A DNA stretch of 64,000 nt from contig CABZPR010000006.1 in NCBI GenBank assembly GCA_902527545.1, positions 1-64,000 of the forward strand, given 5' to 3'. The notes under the pieces were generated by a model that was not told where the DNA came from, made no database searches, and was given only the letters and a program-made list of their open reading frames with translations. Position 1 is the first letter of the stretch; each line of letters begins with the position of its first letter. Origin of the DNA: an uncultured Alphaproteobacteria bacterium. GTDB taxonomy: Bacteria; Pseudomonadota; Alphaproteobacteria; HIMB59. The translations under genes and the position numbers were made by a program. Positions 37,857 to 45,529 of the stretch are shown here, piece by piece.

Positions 37857-38825
37857 TTATAAAATTTTATTTATTTCTTGAAAAACTAAATTAACACTTA
37901 TTTCGTTGATTGAGTCTCCTAATTTAGGAGAAATAGATCTTATTTTATTGTCAACGATATTAAATTTACTAGGTTTCTTATCATTAAATAATTTAAAAAG
38001 GTAACATTGAGATGTTGAAAGAATATGACTCACACCACTGTCATTGGATAACGCAAATACCAAATTATAGGTGCATGCCATAATACATTGCACATTTATT
38101 AAATTATTAAGTCTCTTTTCTGGTTCAAAAAGATCCCCGTAGCGTTCCAGAAATTTATTTCTAATAAAATCATCATCTGGTCCAAAAAAAAAGCAAGGTT
38201 CGTATCCTTTATCTCTTAATAAATCAATTATCTCAAAATAATTATTGTATGGCCAAATTTTGTTTTTCTCACCTGCTCCAGGCGCTATTCCAAAATATTT
38301 CTTTAGTGGATTAAATAAACTGGAAACTTTGATTATTATATTTTGAGGCACCTCAATCTTTGATCTTTTTTCTATTTTTTTATTTAAGAATAATTCAAGC
38401 ATGTTGTATAAATTTTCGAGATAATAAACATCTTTTTTATATGGAAATTTTCGATTACTTCTAATATTTGATAGTAAATTATTTGTAGAATTCGAAATAA
38501 AGTATTTAGTTTTAAGTTTTTTTAAAGTTAAAGTTTTTAAAAAAGTTTTTTGAGTGTCAATAATAAGATCAAACTCGATTTGCTCAAGTTGATATCTATT
38601 TGATAATTTTGTAAAAGGTAAATAATTTATATTTGAATTATCATACACATAATCTAATTTATTTTTCACAAAACTATTAAGTACTGTTTTATAAACAGTG
38701 TTACCATTAGTAAGCCAATATATTTGAGAGTTATGAAAGTATTTTTTTAAATCATAAATAAAAGGAAGTTTTATTATGCCATCACCAATTTTCTCTCCAT
38801 TACTAAATACAAGTATTTTTTTCAT
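37857..38825 (-). CDS. glycosyltransferase family 9-like protein
   Basis: 322 residues resembling the GT9 heptosyltransferase fold: MKKILVFSNGEKIGDGIIKLPF at the N terminus (key GEKIGD), FGIAPGAGEKNKIWP starting the second domain, and FALSNDSGVSHILS at the donor site. It probably transfers a sugar in LPS-core assembly. It is more divergent than the other GT9 gene in the window. The ATG lies ten bases from a TATAAT that overlaps the -10 of the divergent GT2 gene. Confidence 0.8.
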   Translation of the reverse strand: MKKILVFSNGEKIGDGIIKLPFIYDLKKYFHNSQIYWLTNGNTVYKTVLNSFVKNKLDYVYDNSNINYLPFTKLSNRYQLEQIEFDLIIDTQKTFLKTLTLKKLKTKYFISNSTNNLLSNIRSNRKFPYKKDVYYLENLYNMLELFLNKKIEKRSKIEVPQNIIIKVSSLFNPLKKYFGIAPGAGEKNKIWPYNNYFEIIDLLRDKGYEPCFFFGPDDDFIRNKFLERYGDLFEPEKRLNNLINVQCIMACTYNLVFALSNDSGVSHILSTSQCYLFKLFNDKKPSKFNIVDNKIRSISPKLGDSINEISVNLVFQEINKIL

Positions 38826-38835
38826 AAAAATAAGA

Positions 38836-38843
38836 ATTATAAT
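38836..38843. promoter_or_regulatory. symmetric bidirectional -10 between GT9 and GT2 genes
   Basis: The palindrome ATTATAAT supplies TATAAT on the minus strand (38836-38841; ten bases to the GT9 ATG) and TATAAT on the plus strand (38838-38843; five bases to a TTG, fourteen to the ATG, of the GT2 gene). The gene starts are only 23-32 bases apart. Confidence 0.5.
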
Positions 38844-38857
38844 GTATATTGCTTAAT

Positions 38858-39631
38858 ATGAAAAAAGAACTTTCAATTTTACTAGTCATACATAATGAGG
38901 AAAAAATTTTAGATGAATGCTTGAATAAACTAAATTTTGCAGACGAAATTATAATTATTTTAGATAAGTGTATTGATAACTCAAAGAATATTTGTTTGAA
39001 ATATACAAAAAAAATTTATGAGGGAAGTTGGGATATTGAAGGCCAAAGAAGAAATTTTGGCATTTCAAAATGTACAAAGGAATGGATTTTGGAAATTGAT
39101 GCTGATGAATTTATAAGTAAAAGTTTATCACTAGAGATAGGTGAAGTTTTAAATAAATATTCGGAATACAATTTTTATAATATTAAAGTTGATAATTATA
39201 TTGGAAATAAATTAGTAAAATACGGTTGGGGCGCTACTTTTGGTAGAGGCGGAGTTAGTTGTTTATTTAAGAAAGGCTATAAAGTTTGGGGTGATCAAAG
39301 AGTTCATCCTAAAATCAAATTTAGTGGAAAAGAAGGTCCAGCATTAAAAAATACTATCGAACACAGGTTTGTGTCAAACATATCTGGACTTTTTGAAAAA
39401 TTTAATTCTTGGACACACCTTAAAGCATTAGACTTAATAGATAGTAATCAAATATATAATGAGTCTCTTTTGAAAAATATTAGAAGAGTTTTTACAAGAT
39501 TTTTAAAAAATTTCTATAAAAGGAAAGGACATAGAGAGGGAAAAATTGGTTTTTTGATATCAATGTTTGCAGGTCTTTTTCCTTTAGTCTCTTATCTAAG
39601 AGCAAAAATATACTTATCAGGTTTCAAATAA
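38858..39631 (+). CDS. glycosyltransferase family 2 (WaaE/KdtX-like)
   Basis: 257 residues from ATG 38858; an in-frame TTG at 38849 adds three residues and sits five bases from TATAAT, so it may be the true leaderless start. GT-A fold: LSILLVIHNEEKILDECL, a DECIDNS-like LDKCIDNS strand, GQRRNFGIS and the metal motif EIDADEF (DAD). VWGDQRVHPKI matches WaaE/KdtX-type LPS-core glucosyltransferases. A hydrophobic C-terminal segment (MFAGLFPLVSYL) may touch the membrane. Confidence 0.85.
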   Translation: MKKELSILLVIHNEEKILDECLNKLNFADEIIIILDKCIDNSKNICLKYTKKIYEGSWDIEGQRRNFGISKCTKEWILEIDADEFISKSLSLEIGEVLNKYSEYNFYNIKVDNYIGNKLVKYGWGATFGRGGVSCLFKKGYKVWGDQRVHPKIKFSGKEGPALKNTIEHRFVSNISGLFEKFNSWTHLKALDLIDSNQIYNESLLKNIRRVFTRFLKNFYKRKGHREGKIGFLISMFAGLFPLVSYLRAKIYLSGFK

Positions 39632-39639
39632 ATTAATTA

Positions 39640-39716
39640 TCAGGGTTTATTAATTTTTTGACTTGTTGAAGCAACTAAGTCTTTGATTTTATTTGCCTTA
39701 TTGAGTAGGTGGGTAT
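39640..39716 (-). other. open frame after the 124-residue ORF; possible frameshifted tail
   Basis: Past the stop of the neighbouring gene, a different minus-strand frame stays open for about 24 codons and reads HLLNKANKIKDLVASTSQKI before a TGA at 39640-39642. It has no ATG of its own. The composition (Lys, Asn, amphipathic) resembles the upstream protein. It may be a detached C terminus caused by a frameshift, or chance. Confidence 0.25.
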
Positions 39717-40091
39717 TTAAGAATAAACTTTACTAATCTTATCAAGTCTATCTTTTAGTCTATTTTTCAAATTATAAAAAATTTCGTCATCAAAAAAGTT
39801 TTCATTTAAAAAGTGATTAAAGTTTTTCTTGATGTCGTATGAAATATCTTCTATTTTTGGGAAGTCCTCAGGTATATGATCTTTAAGTTTATTTATTTCT
39901 TGGTTAAACTCATTCAAAGCATTTTTAAAGTGTTTATCTGAAAAAGTTTCAAGTTTACTCTTAATTTTGTCTAGGTTTAAACTTGTATCTAATTTAGACT
40001 CAAGGTCATAAATAGTAAGACTGAAGTAATCAAAAATTTGCTCATACAGATCATACAACTTATTAGTATCAATCAGCTTTTGTAAATTCAT
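39717..40091 (-). CDS. hypothetical helical protein
   Basis: 124 residues, highly charged and predicted almost wholly helical with a coiled-coil flavour (LESKLDTSLNLDKIKSKLETF; key repeats of Leu/Lys). No cysteine, no signal peptide and no motif that I recognise. Size and helix content recall phasin-like or surface-coiled proteins, but this is only appearance. It stands alone between the GT2 gene and the methyltransferase terminator. Its frame may continue, shifted, into the following 75 bases. Confidence 0.55.
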   Translation of the reverse strand: MNLQKLIDTNKLYDLYEQIFDYFSLTIYDLESKLDTSLNLDKIKSKLETFSDKHFKNALNEFNQEINKLKDHIPEDFPKIEDISYDIKKNFNHFLNENFFDDEIFYNLKNRLKDRLDKISKVYS

Positions 40092-40145
40092 AAGTTAGAT
40101 TACTATAGTTACTTTTGATATGTCAAAGTATTAATAGAAAGAAAA

Positions 40146-40177
40146 AAGCCCAAATTTACATGATGTAATTTAGGCTT
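40146..40177 (-). terminator. rho-independent terminator after the DmdA/GcvT-like gene
   Basis: Read on the minus strand, AAGCCTAAATTACA and TGTAAATTTGGGCTT form a hairpin with a three-base TCA loop, followed by a run of Ts (40141-40147). It lies 12 bases past the stop of the last gene in the long minus-strand run and is the clearest intrinsic terminator in the window. Confidence 0.85.
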
Positions 40178-40189
40178 TTATAATTAAAT

Positions 40190-41494
40190 TTAATAAGCAG
40201 CGTCTCTACCATCATCTTTGGCAATTTCACGTGCGTTCGGATTCACGGAGGGTCTAAATGGAATTTCAACAATTTCTCCATCAACAGGTGTTCCAGGCGT
40301 ATCACAATATTGATCAGGTAGATGAAATTTAAATTTATTACCAATATCTTTTTTTTCATAAGGAACATATCCCATTGCTATATTTGTTTCCAATTCTGGA
40401 GAGTACCAAGGGGATGTTAGATAACCTATTGGTGTTGATCCATCCTCAGATACGAGCCAAAAATCAGGTGCATATTCATCAATTGGTTTACCCCCTAATC
40501 TAAATCCAACAAGTTGGTTACTATAAGGTTTATCTCCTGCTTCGATTTTTAATCTCATAGCCTCTAGTGCTTGCTTACCAATGTAATCGCCTTGTTTTTT
40601 TCTAGGAACCTGATATCCGAGGTTACATTGGAATGGATAAGTTTCGGCATCAAGATCTTGACCCCATGATAAAATTCCTGCAGCTATTCTTCTATGGTGT
40701 GCAGGTGCTATTACTCTTAGATTATGTTTCTTTCCAGCCTCTAAAACAGCATTCCACATATCATCTGCATACAAAGTTGCATCTTTGAGGTAGATTTCAT
40801 ATCCCTTTTCACCAGTAAAACCTGTTTGGGAAATAATACAATCTCTCCCTCCAACTTTTGCTGCCATTAATCCATAGTAAGGAATGTCTCTAACAGCATC
40901 TCCAACTAAATCTGCCATAAGATCGATTGACTTTGGTCCTTGAATTTGAACAGGAGATACATCTATTTCATCAATTTCTACATTAAATTTTTTATCGTGA
41001 TTTACGCCTTGAAGAAAAAACATAATATCGGAGTCAGAAAGTGAAAACCAAAATTCATCCTCTGCAATTCTGAGTAATATAGGATCATTTAACACTCCTC
41101 CTTTGTCATTACAAAGGATTACATATTTTCCTTTCATTACTTCAATTCTTGTTGCATCTCTTGTGATAACAAAATTTGTAAATTTTAACGCATCAGGTCC
41201 TTTTACACGAATTTGTCTTTCAACTGCTACATTCCACATTGTTACGTGATTAACCAATGCATCATATTCGACCATTGCACCACCATCTTCAGGTTTTACA
41301 TAACCTCTAGGATGATACATTCTATTGTATACGGTGCATCTCCAACATCCTGCTTCAACTGATAAATGCCAATAAGGATTTTTTCTAACTCTAGTAGATA
41401 TAAGCATTTGTTGAGGTGTTGGTCCTGATTGCCTTAAATTAAAAGGGACTTTTCTGTCAGATTGGTCCACTGTACTTGGTTGCTTAAGCTTCAT
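40190..41494 (-). CDS. DmdA/GcvT-like folate-dependent methyltransferase
   Basis: 434 residues of the aminomethyltransferase (GCV_T) fold. It tracks DMSP demethylase DmdA more closely than GcvT in blocks I remember: YNRMYHPRGY, LVNHVTMWNVAVERQI, GGVLNDPILLRI, SLSDSDIM, VSPVQIQGPKS and SQTGFTGEKGYEIYL. DmdA moves a methyl group from DMSP to tetrahydrofolate. This protein is longer (DmdA about 370), with an added N terminus and C-terminal barrel, so its donor may differ. AGGAGGA precedes the ATG by three bases. A MetF-like gene is directly upstream, and a terminator follows. Confidence 0.8.
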   Translation of the reverse strand: MKLKQPSTVDQSDRKVPFNLRQSGPTPQQMLISTRVRKNPYWHLSVEAGCWRCTVYNRMYHPRGYVKPEDGGAMVEYDALVNHVTMWNVAVERQIRVKGPDALKFTNFVITRDATRIEVMKGKYVILCNDKGGVLNDPILLRIAEDEFWFSLSDSDIMFFLQGVNHDKKFNVEIDEIDVSPVQIQGPKSIDLMADLVGDAVRDIPYYGLMAAKVGGRDCIISQTGFTGEKGYEIYLKDATLYADDMWNAVLEAGKKHNLRVIAPAHHRRIAAGILSWGQDLDAETYPFQCNLGYQVPRKKQGDYIGKQALEAMRLKIEAGDKPYSNQLVGFRLGGKPIDEYAPDFWLVSEDGSTPIGYLTSPWYSPELETNIAMGYVPYEKKDIGNKFKFHLPDQYCDTPGTPVDGEIVEIPFRPSVNPNAREIAKDDGRDAAY

Positions 41495-41574
41495 ATATCC
41501 TCCTATAAAAAATGCAGTAGCAATTTTTGAAAATTAATTTCTTTTTAGGGTCTATGCAATCGAAAAATTAGAAG
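41495..41574 (-). promoter_or_regulatory. 80-base leader between metF-like and methyltransferase genes
   Basis: The largest gap in this gene run. It ends with AGGAGGA (41498-41504), three bases before the ATG, the strongest ribosome site in the run. No recognised riboswitch core is visible, though the length would allow a small regulatory RNA fold or an internal promoter. Confidence 0.35.
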
Positions 41575-42456
41575 TTAAAAGATTTTGTTGTGGAGGACTA
41601 TTTTGTCATTTTCCATTGTAAAATCACCATTTTGAAGAGCATTTAACCAATGACAGGTCTTCTCGAAGCCACCAAAAGGAAAACAGTGAAAATTTTTAAA
41701 TGAACTCTGTTCTTTAGAGAAGTTTGCTAATTCAATAAACATTTCATCGTTTGAAGTTTTTGTTAAAAGGTCAGTTACTTTAGATGAGTTCTTTTTCAAA
41801 AAACTTAATGAATTTCCAACACCACTCATTATGCCAAAATTAAGAAGTGTTTTAAAAGACGCTGGGCCTGGAAAGCCTACTCTGACGGGTAATTTTATAT
41901 TTGAATTATCCAAAAATTTACACCATTTAATAAATGGTTCAGCATTAAAAAAAAATTGAGTAACAAGTTCTAAATTTAAATCCTTATCTTTTGATAATTC
42001 ATATTTTTTATTCAAAAATTCGTTCACAGTATTTTGATCAATATCTGGTGAGCCTTCTGGGTGTCCAGCTATTCCTATCTCTTCAAAATCATTATCTTTT
42101 AATAAACCACACTCTAGTATTTCCAAAGAAGATGATACTGATCCATTTTGATTACCTCCACCACCTATAACAAGAATTTTTTTGCTATCTGTTCTATTTC
42201 TAAGTTCTTTTAGGAAGTCTGAAACATGATCTAAATCTTTCATTGTCCTTGCAGGCAAATGAGTAATAGGAGTTAATTCTTGTTTAGATACAAAATCAAC
42301 AGTTTCTAAAATGTCGTTTTCCGTAGCATCAGGTAGATATGTTATGTAGACATTATTTTTTTTATCTAAAGGTATCGACTTTAGTTTATGTCTTACTTTT
42401 GGGTTAAGCTCTACGGTAAAGCCATCAACTAAAGAAACAATATTTTCTTTGATCAT
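41575..42456 (-). CDS. divergent methylenetetrahydrofolate reductase (MetF-like)
   Basis: 293 residues: EVELNPK-type start (VELNPKVRHKL), VYITYLPDATENDI, ITHLPARTM, GGGGNQNGS, IGIAGHPEGSPD, TQFFFNAEPFIKW and RVGFPGPASF follow the MetF TIM-barrel order. Flavin-dependent, it interconverts methyl-THF and methylene-THF. It is not the usual housekeeping MetF sequence. Lying between two folate-binding demethylase genes, it most likely oxidises methyl-THF made during osmolyte breakdown. It is 18 bases after the dehydrogenase gene. Confidence 0.8.
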   Translation of the reverse strand: MIKENIVSLVDGFTVELNPKVRHKLKSIPLDKKNNVYITYLPDATENDILETVDFVSKQELTPITHLPARTMKDLDHVSDFLKELRNRTDSKKILVIGGGGNQNGSVSSSLEILECGLLKDNDFEEIGIAGHPEGSPDIDQNTVNEFLNKKYELSKDKDLNLELVTQFFFNAEPFIKWCKFLDNSNIKLPVRVGFPGPASFKTLLNFGIMSGVGNSLSFLKKNSSKVTDLLTKTSNDEMFIELANFSKEQSSFKNFHCFPFGGFEKTCHWLNALQNGDFTMENDKIVLHNKIF

Positions 42457-42474
42457 ATTTTTAAAATATAATAG

Positions 42475-44949
42475 TTAAGACTTTAATCTATTATTTTCTG
42501 GGTCGAGCAAAGGATCCTCAGTAACTGTTAATGGATACCTTTTGCCAAAGTACTCGACTTCTAACTTATTTCCTTTTTCTGACAATTCTGATGGTAAATA
42601 TCCATAAACGATGTGTTTATCAACAAAATAGCCATAATTTGTACTTGTAACGTACCCTACAGCTTTACCATTTGAATAAATCGGTTCTGTGCCTAAGGCC
42701 ATTCCTTCAGGGTCATCAATAATCATACAAGTAAGTTTCTTTTCAATTGGTTTTTCTTTTATTTTTTGAAGTGCATTCTTACCAATAAAATCATCATCTT
42801 TTTTAAGCTTTACCGTAAAGCCTAAGCCTGACTCATAAGGGTTGTAATTAGTATGAATATCTGTACCCAGTGATCGATAGCCTTTCTCCAATCTGAGTGA
42901 CTCAAAAGCACCAGCACCTGAGCAAATCATGTTGAACTCTCTTGAGGTTTCTCGAAGTTCATCCCATAATGATAGCCCATACTCGGTAGGTGTATATATT
43001 TCCCAACCTAATTCACCTATGTAAGAAATTCTTACAGCAACACAAGGAATGTTACTGATTGAAATCTTTTTTATATGGAAGAATGGAAAACCTTCGTTAG
43101 ATACATCATCGTCATCACACAGTTTTTCAAGAACAGATCTTGAATTTGGCCCCCATAAGCCAATACCTGCAAAAGCAGATGTCCAATCTATGATCTGAAC
43201 ACTTCCATCATCAGGAGCATTTGTTCGAAGCCAACTAATATCAATCATTCCATTCCCAGCTCCTGCCAAGACCCAAAATTTATTTTCCTCAAGTCTACTA
43301 ATTGTAAGATCACTCTTTATACCACCATACATATTAGAAATTACGCTATAAACAACTTTACCTACGGCAACATCAATATTATTTGTGCAAACTTTCTGCA
43401 ATAATTTAAGAGCACCTTTTCCACTTACTTCAATTTTCACAAATCCTGTAATATCAAACAGGGCACCAGTTTGTCTTGTTACAAGATGTTCAGCTGCTTG
43501 AATAGGTGACCAATATTTTGCAGCCCAGCCTGTTCTATTTGGAAAGTTTTTACCTTTCATTAATTCTGCATTTGACTCATACCATTGAGGTCTTTCCCAG
43601 CCCATAGTCTCAAAGAAATGTGCTTTTTGTCCTTCTAATCGAGCATAAAATGGACTTCTTCGCAGTGGTCTTGGCTGCTCCATTTGTTGAAGTGGGTGAA
43701 TAATGTCATATACCTCTTTATAATTCTGCTTACCTCTTGACCTTAGATATTTCCTGACATGATGATGTTGATGAAAACGATTGATATCTCCTTGACGAAC
43801 ATCAAGTTCAGGCTCTCCATTTACTATCCACTCTGCCATAGCTTTTCCAACACCACCTGCATGTGTTATCCATACAGCATTAGCGGTCCACAAACCTTTT
43901 ACACTTGTCTCACCCATCAAAGGGTTACCATCAGTTGTAAATGAAAAAATTCCATTAATTTTTTTTGTAAGTTTTTTTTCAGAAAATCTTGGGAACAACC
44001 AATTCGACTCTTTATGTGCACCTTCAAAATCATCAGGTCTAAAGTCCACCAAAGAGGGCATCTCTTCAGCATCTTCAGGTTTCTTTAATTCTTCTGACTC
44101 TAAAATTCTTGGTTCATGTCTATAATTTCCAATAACATAAGTATCATTCCATTGTCTGAAATAGAGACTGTAATCTTGGTGACGCATCAATGCGTGTTCA
44201 ACCAAAGCTTCTTTGTGATCAGCTTTAAATTCTTTCAATTCTTCAAATGGTTCTAACCACACCATTTGATGTTCGCAGGGAACTAGAGGTAATGATATGT
44301 TTGCAAGCCTTCCCATTTTTGGAGCCCAGATACCAGTTGAGACAAGTACAATATCGGCTTCATAATCTCCCTTAGATGTTTGAACTCCACGAATTTGATT
44401 ATTCTGAATTTTAAATCCATTAACTGCTGTATCACCAAAGAATTCCCCTGCTTTTAAATCAGTGACATATTTTGCCATTGCTCGTACTGCTCTTACAGGT
44501 GCTGCTAAACCATCAGTTGGAACATAATATCCCCCGTGAATTTTTTCTGGGTCAATATATGGGCTCATTTTTAAAACTTCATCTGGAGTAATTATTTTTG
44601 CATCAGTTAATCCATAACTGTGAGCTATACCAAGTTTTCGATAAAGGTCTTGATGTCTCTCTTTTGTCTTTGATACTTCAATTCCTCCAACAGTATGAAA
44701 ACAAGGTTTTCCCTCAAATGATAAGGACCTAAGTAAGTCAACTGTGTACTGTGCAAATTTACACATCATTCGTGAAGGATTAGTTTGAAAAACACCTCCT
44801 GGTGCATGACTGGTAGAGCCTCCAGTTTCAAACAATGGCCCTTGATCAAGTATAACCATATCTTTCCAACCCAATTGAGCTAAATGATAGGCAGTGCTCG
44901 CTCCAACAATACCACTACCAACGATTATTATTCTTGATTTTCTTGCCAT
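42475..44949 (-). CDS. dimethylglycine/sarcosine dehydrogenase-like flavoprotein
   Basis: 824 residues. N-terminal DAO domain (about 1-370) with IIIVGSGIVGASTAYHLAQLG and GSTSHAPGG, whose His matches the covalent-FAD position of mammalian DMGDH; then a short FAO_M linker (about 375-430); GCV_T folate domain (about 430-720) with FDITGFVKIEVSG; and GCV_T_C barrel to the end. It would demethylate dimethylglycine or sarcosine, passing formaldehyde to THF. Neighbouring sarcosine oxidase supports the first substrate. A TTGACA-17-TTAGGT promoter precedes it. Confidence 0.9.
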   Translation of the reverse strand: MARKSRIIIVGSGIVGASTAYHLAQLGWKDMVILDQGPLFETGGSTSHAPGGVFQTNPSRMMCKFAQYTVDLLRSLSFEGKPCFHTVGGIEVSKTKERHQDLYRKLGIAHSYGLTDAKIITPDEVLKMSPYIDPEKIHGGYYVPTDGLAAPVRAVRAMAKYVTDLKAGEFFGDTAVNGFKIQNNQIRGVQTSKGDYEADIVLVSTGIWAPKMGRLANISLPLVPCEHQMVWLEPFEELKEFKADHKEALVEHALMRHQDYSLYFRQWNDTYVIGNYRHEPRILESEELKKPEDAEEMPSLVDFRPDDFEGAHKESNWLFPRFSEKKLTKKINGIFSFTTDGNPLMGETSVKGLWTANAVWITHAGGVGKAMAEWIVNGEPELDVRQGDINRFHQHHHVRKYLRSRGKQNYKEVYDIIHPLQQMEQPRPLRRSPFYARLEGQKAHFFETMGWERPQWYESNAELMKGKNFPNRTGWAAKYWSPIQAAEHLVTRQTGALFDITGFVKIEVSGKGALKLLQKVCTNNIDVAVGKVVYSVISNMYGGIKSDLTISRLEENKFWVLAGAGNGMIDISWLRTNAPDDGSVQIIDWTSAFAGIGLWGPNSRSVLEKLCDDDDVSNEGFPFFHIKKISISNIPCVAVRISYIGELGWEIYTPTEYGLSLWDELRETSREFNMICSGAGAFESLRLEKGYRSLGTDIHTNYNPYESGLGFTVKLKKDDDFIGKNALQKIKEKPIEKKLTCMIIDDPEGMALGTEPIYSNGKAVGYVTSTNYGYFVDKHIVYGYLPSELSEKGNKLEVEYFGKRYPLTVTEDPLLDPENNRLKS

Positions 44950-44965
44950 TTATTCCCTTAAAAAT

Positions 44966-44994
44966 ACCTAATCAGTTCCAAAATTTGATGTCAA
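44966..44994 (-). promoter_or_regulatory. candidate sigma-70 promoter upstream of the dehydrogenase
   Basis: Minus-strand TTGACA (44989-44994), 17-base spacer, then TTAGGT (44966-44971). The -35 is perfect; the -10 is weak. An AAGGGA ribosome site follows before the ATG at 44949. It would give internal transcription inside the sox run. Confidence 0.45.
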
Positions 44995-45007
44995 TATGAA
45001 AAAAAAC

Positions 45008-45529
45008 TTAAAAGTTAACCGCGTCAATAAGACGATCCTCAAGATAGTCAGCAAATGATCGATTACAACTAAGTAATAATTTAAGATCAAGATTAAAAAT
45101 AGAACAGTCTACTCTAGCTAATAATGTTTGCGCGGCAGTGGATTTTTTAAAGGATTTTTCTCTAAAGTCAAAATGGGTTAATTTATTTAATATGTCAAAA
45201 CTATTTTTACCTTGAATTTCAAAAAATACTTGTGAGTCAGAAATATTTGTAGCTAATATTAAAGGTGATTTATTTAAATCATCTAATATTTTGTTGAGCT
45301 TTTTAATTTCAATTTCTTTTTCAAATATTAAATTCCATTGATCAAAAGACATTTTTGCTAAAGTATAATTATCATTTGAAATTATCCTTAAATTATCTGA
45401 TGGTGGTAAAAGCTTTAAAGATTTGTTTATGTGATTATTAAATTTTGAGTCACCAGATCCCCTTAACAGAATTTGTTGAATAACTTTTTTTTTTATTTCA
45501 ATACCATCAGATCGGATTACTTCAGTCAT
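45008..45529 (-). CDS. soxG: sarcosine oxidase gamma subunit
   Basis: 173 residues. Sequence is weakly conserved, but LRGSGDSKFN near residue 23, FEIQGKNSFDILNKL and the final LARVDCSIF resemble SoxG, which folds like a GCV_T N-terminal half. It overlaps the soxA stop by four bases and sits in soxBDAG order, which is the strongest evidence. It scaffolds the heterotetramer; no catalytic residues are expected. Confidence 0.8.
   Translation of the reverse strand: MTEVIRSDGIEIKKKVIQQILLRGSGDSKFNNHINKSLKLLPPSDNLRIISNDNYTLAKMSFDQWNLIFEKEIEIKKLNKILDDLNKSPLILATNISDSQVFFEIQGKNSFDILNKLTHFDFREKSFKKSTAAQTLLARVDCSIFNLDLKLLLSCNRSFADYLEDRLIDAVNF

Noticed and set aside
39717-40091. Phasin assignment for the helical orphan
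   Set aside because: Size and helix content fit loosely, but no phasin motif or polyhydroxyalkanoate gene is nearby.
41495-41574. Possible glycine or SAM riboswitch before the DmdA/GcvT-like gene
   Set aside because: Both would fit the context, but I see no conserved core or clear pairing, and the leader is short. Only the ribosome site is supported.
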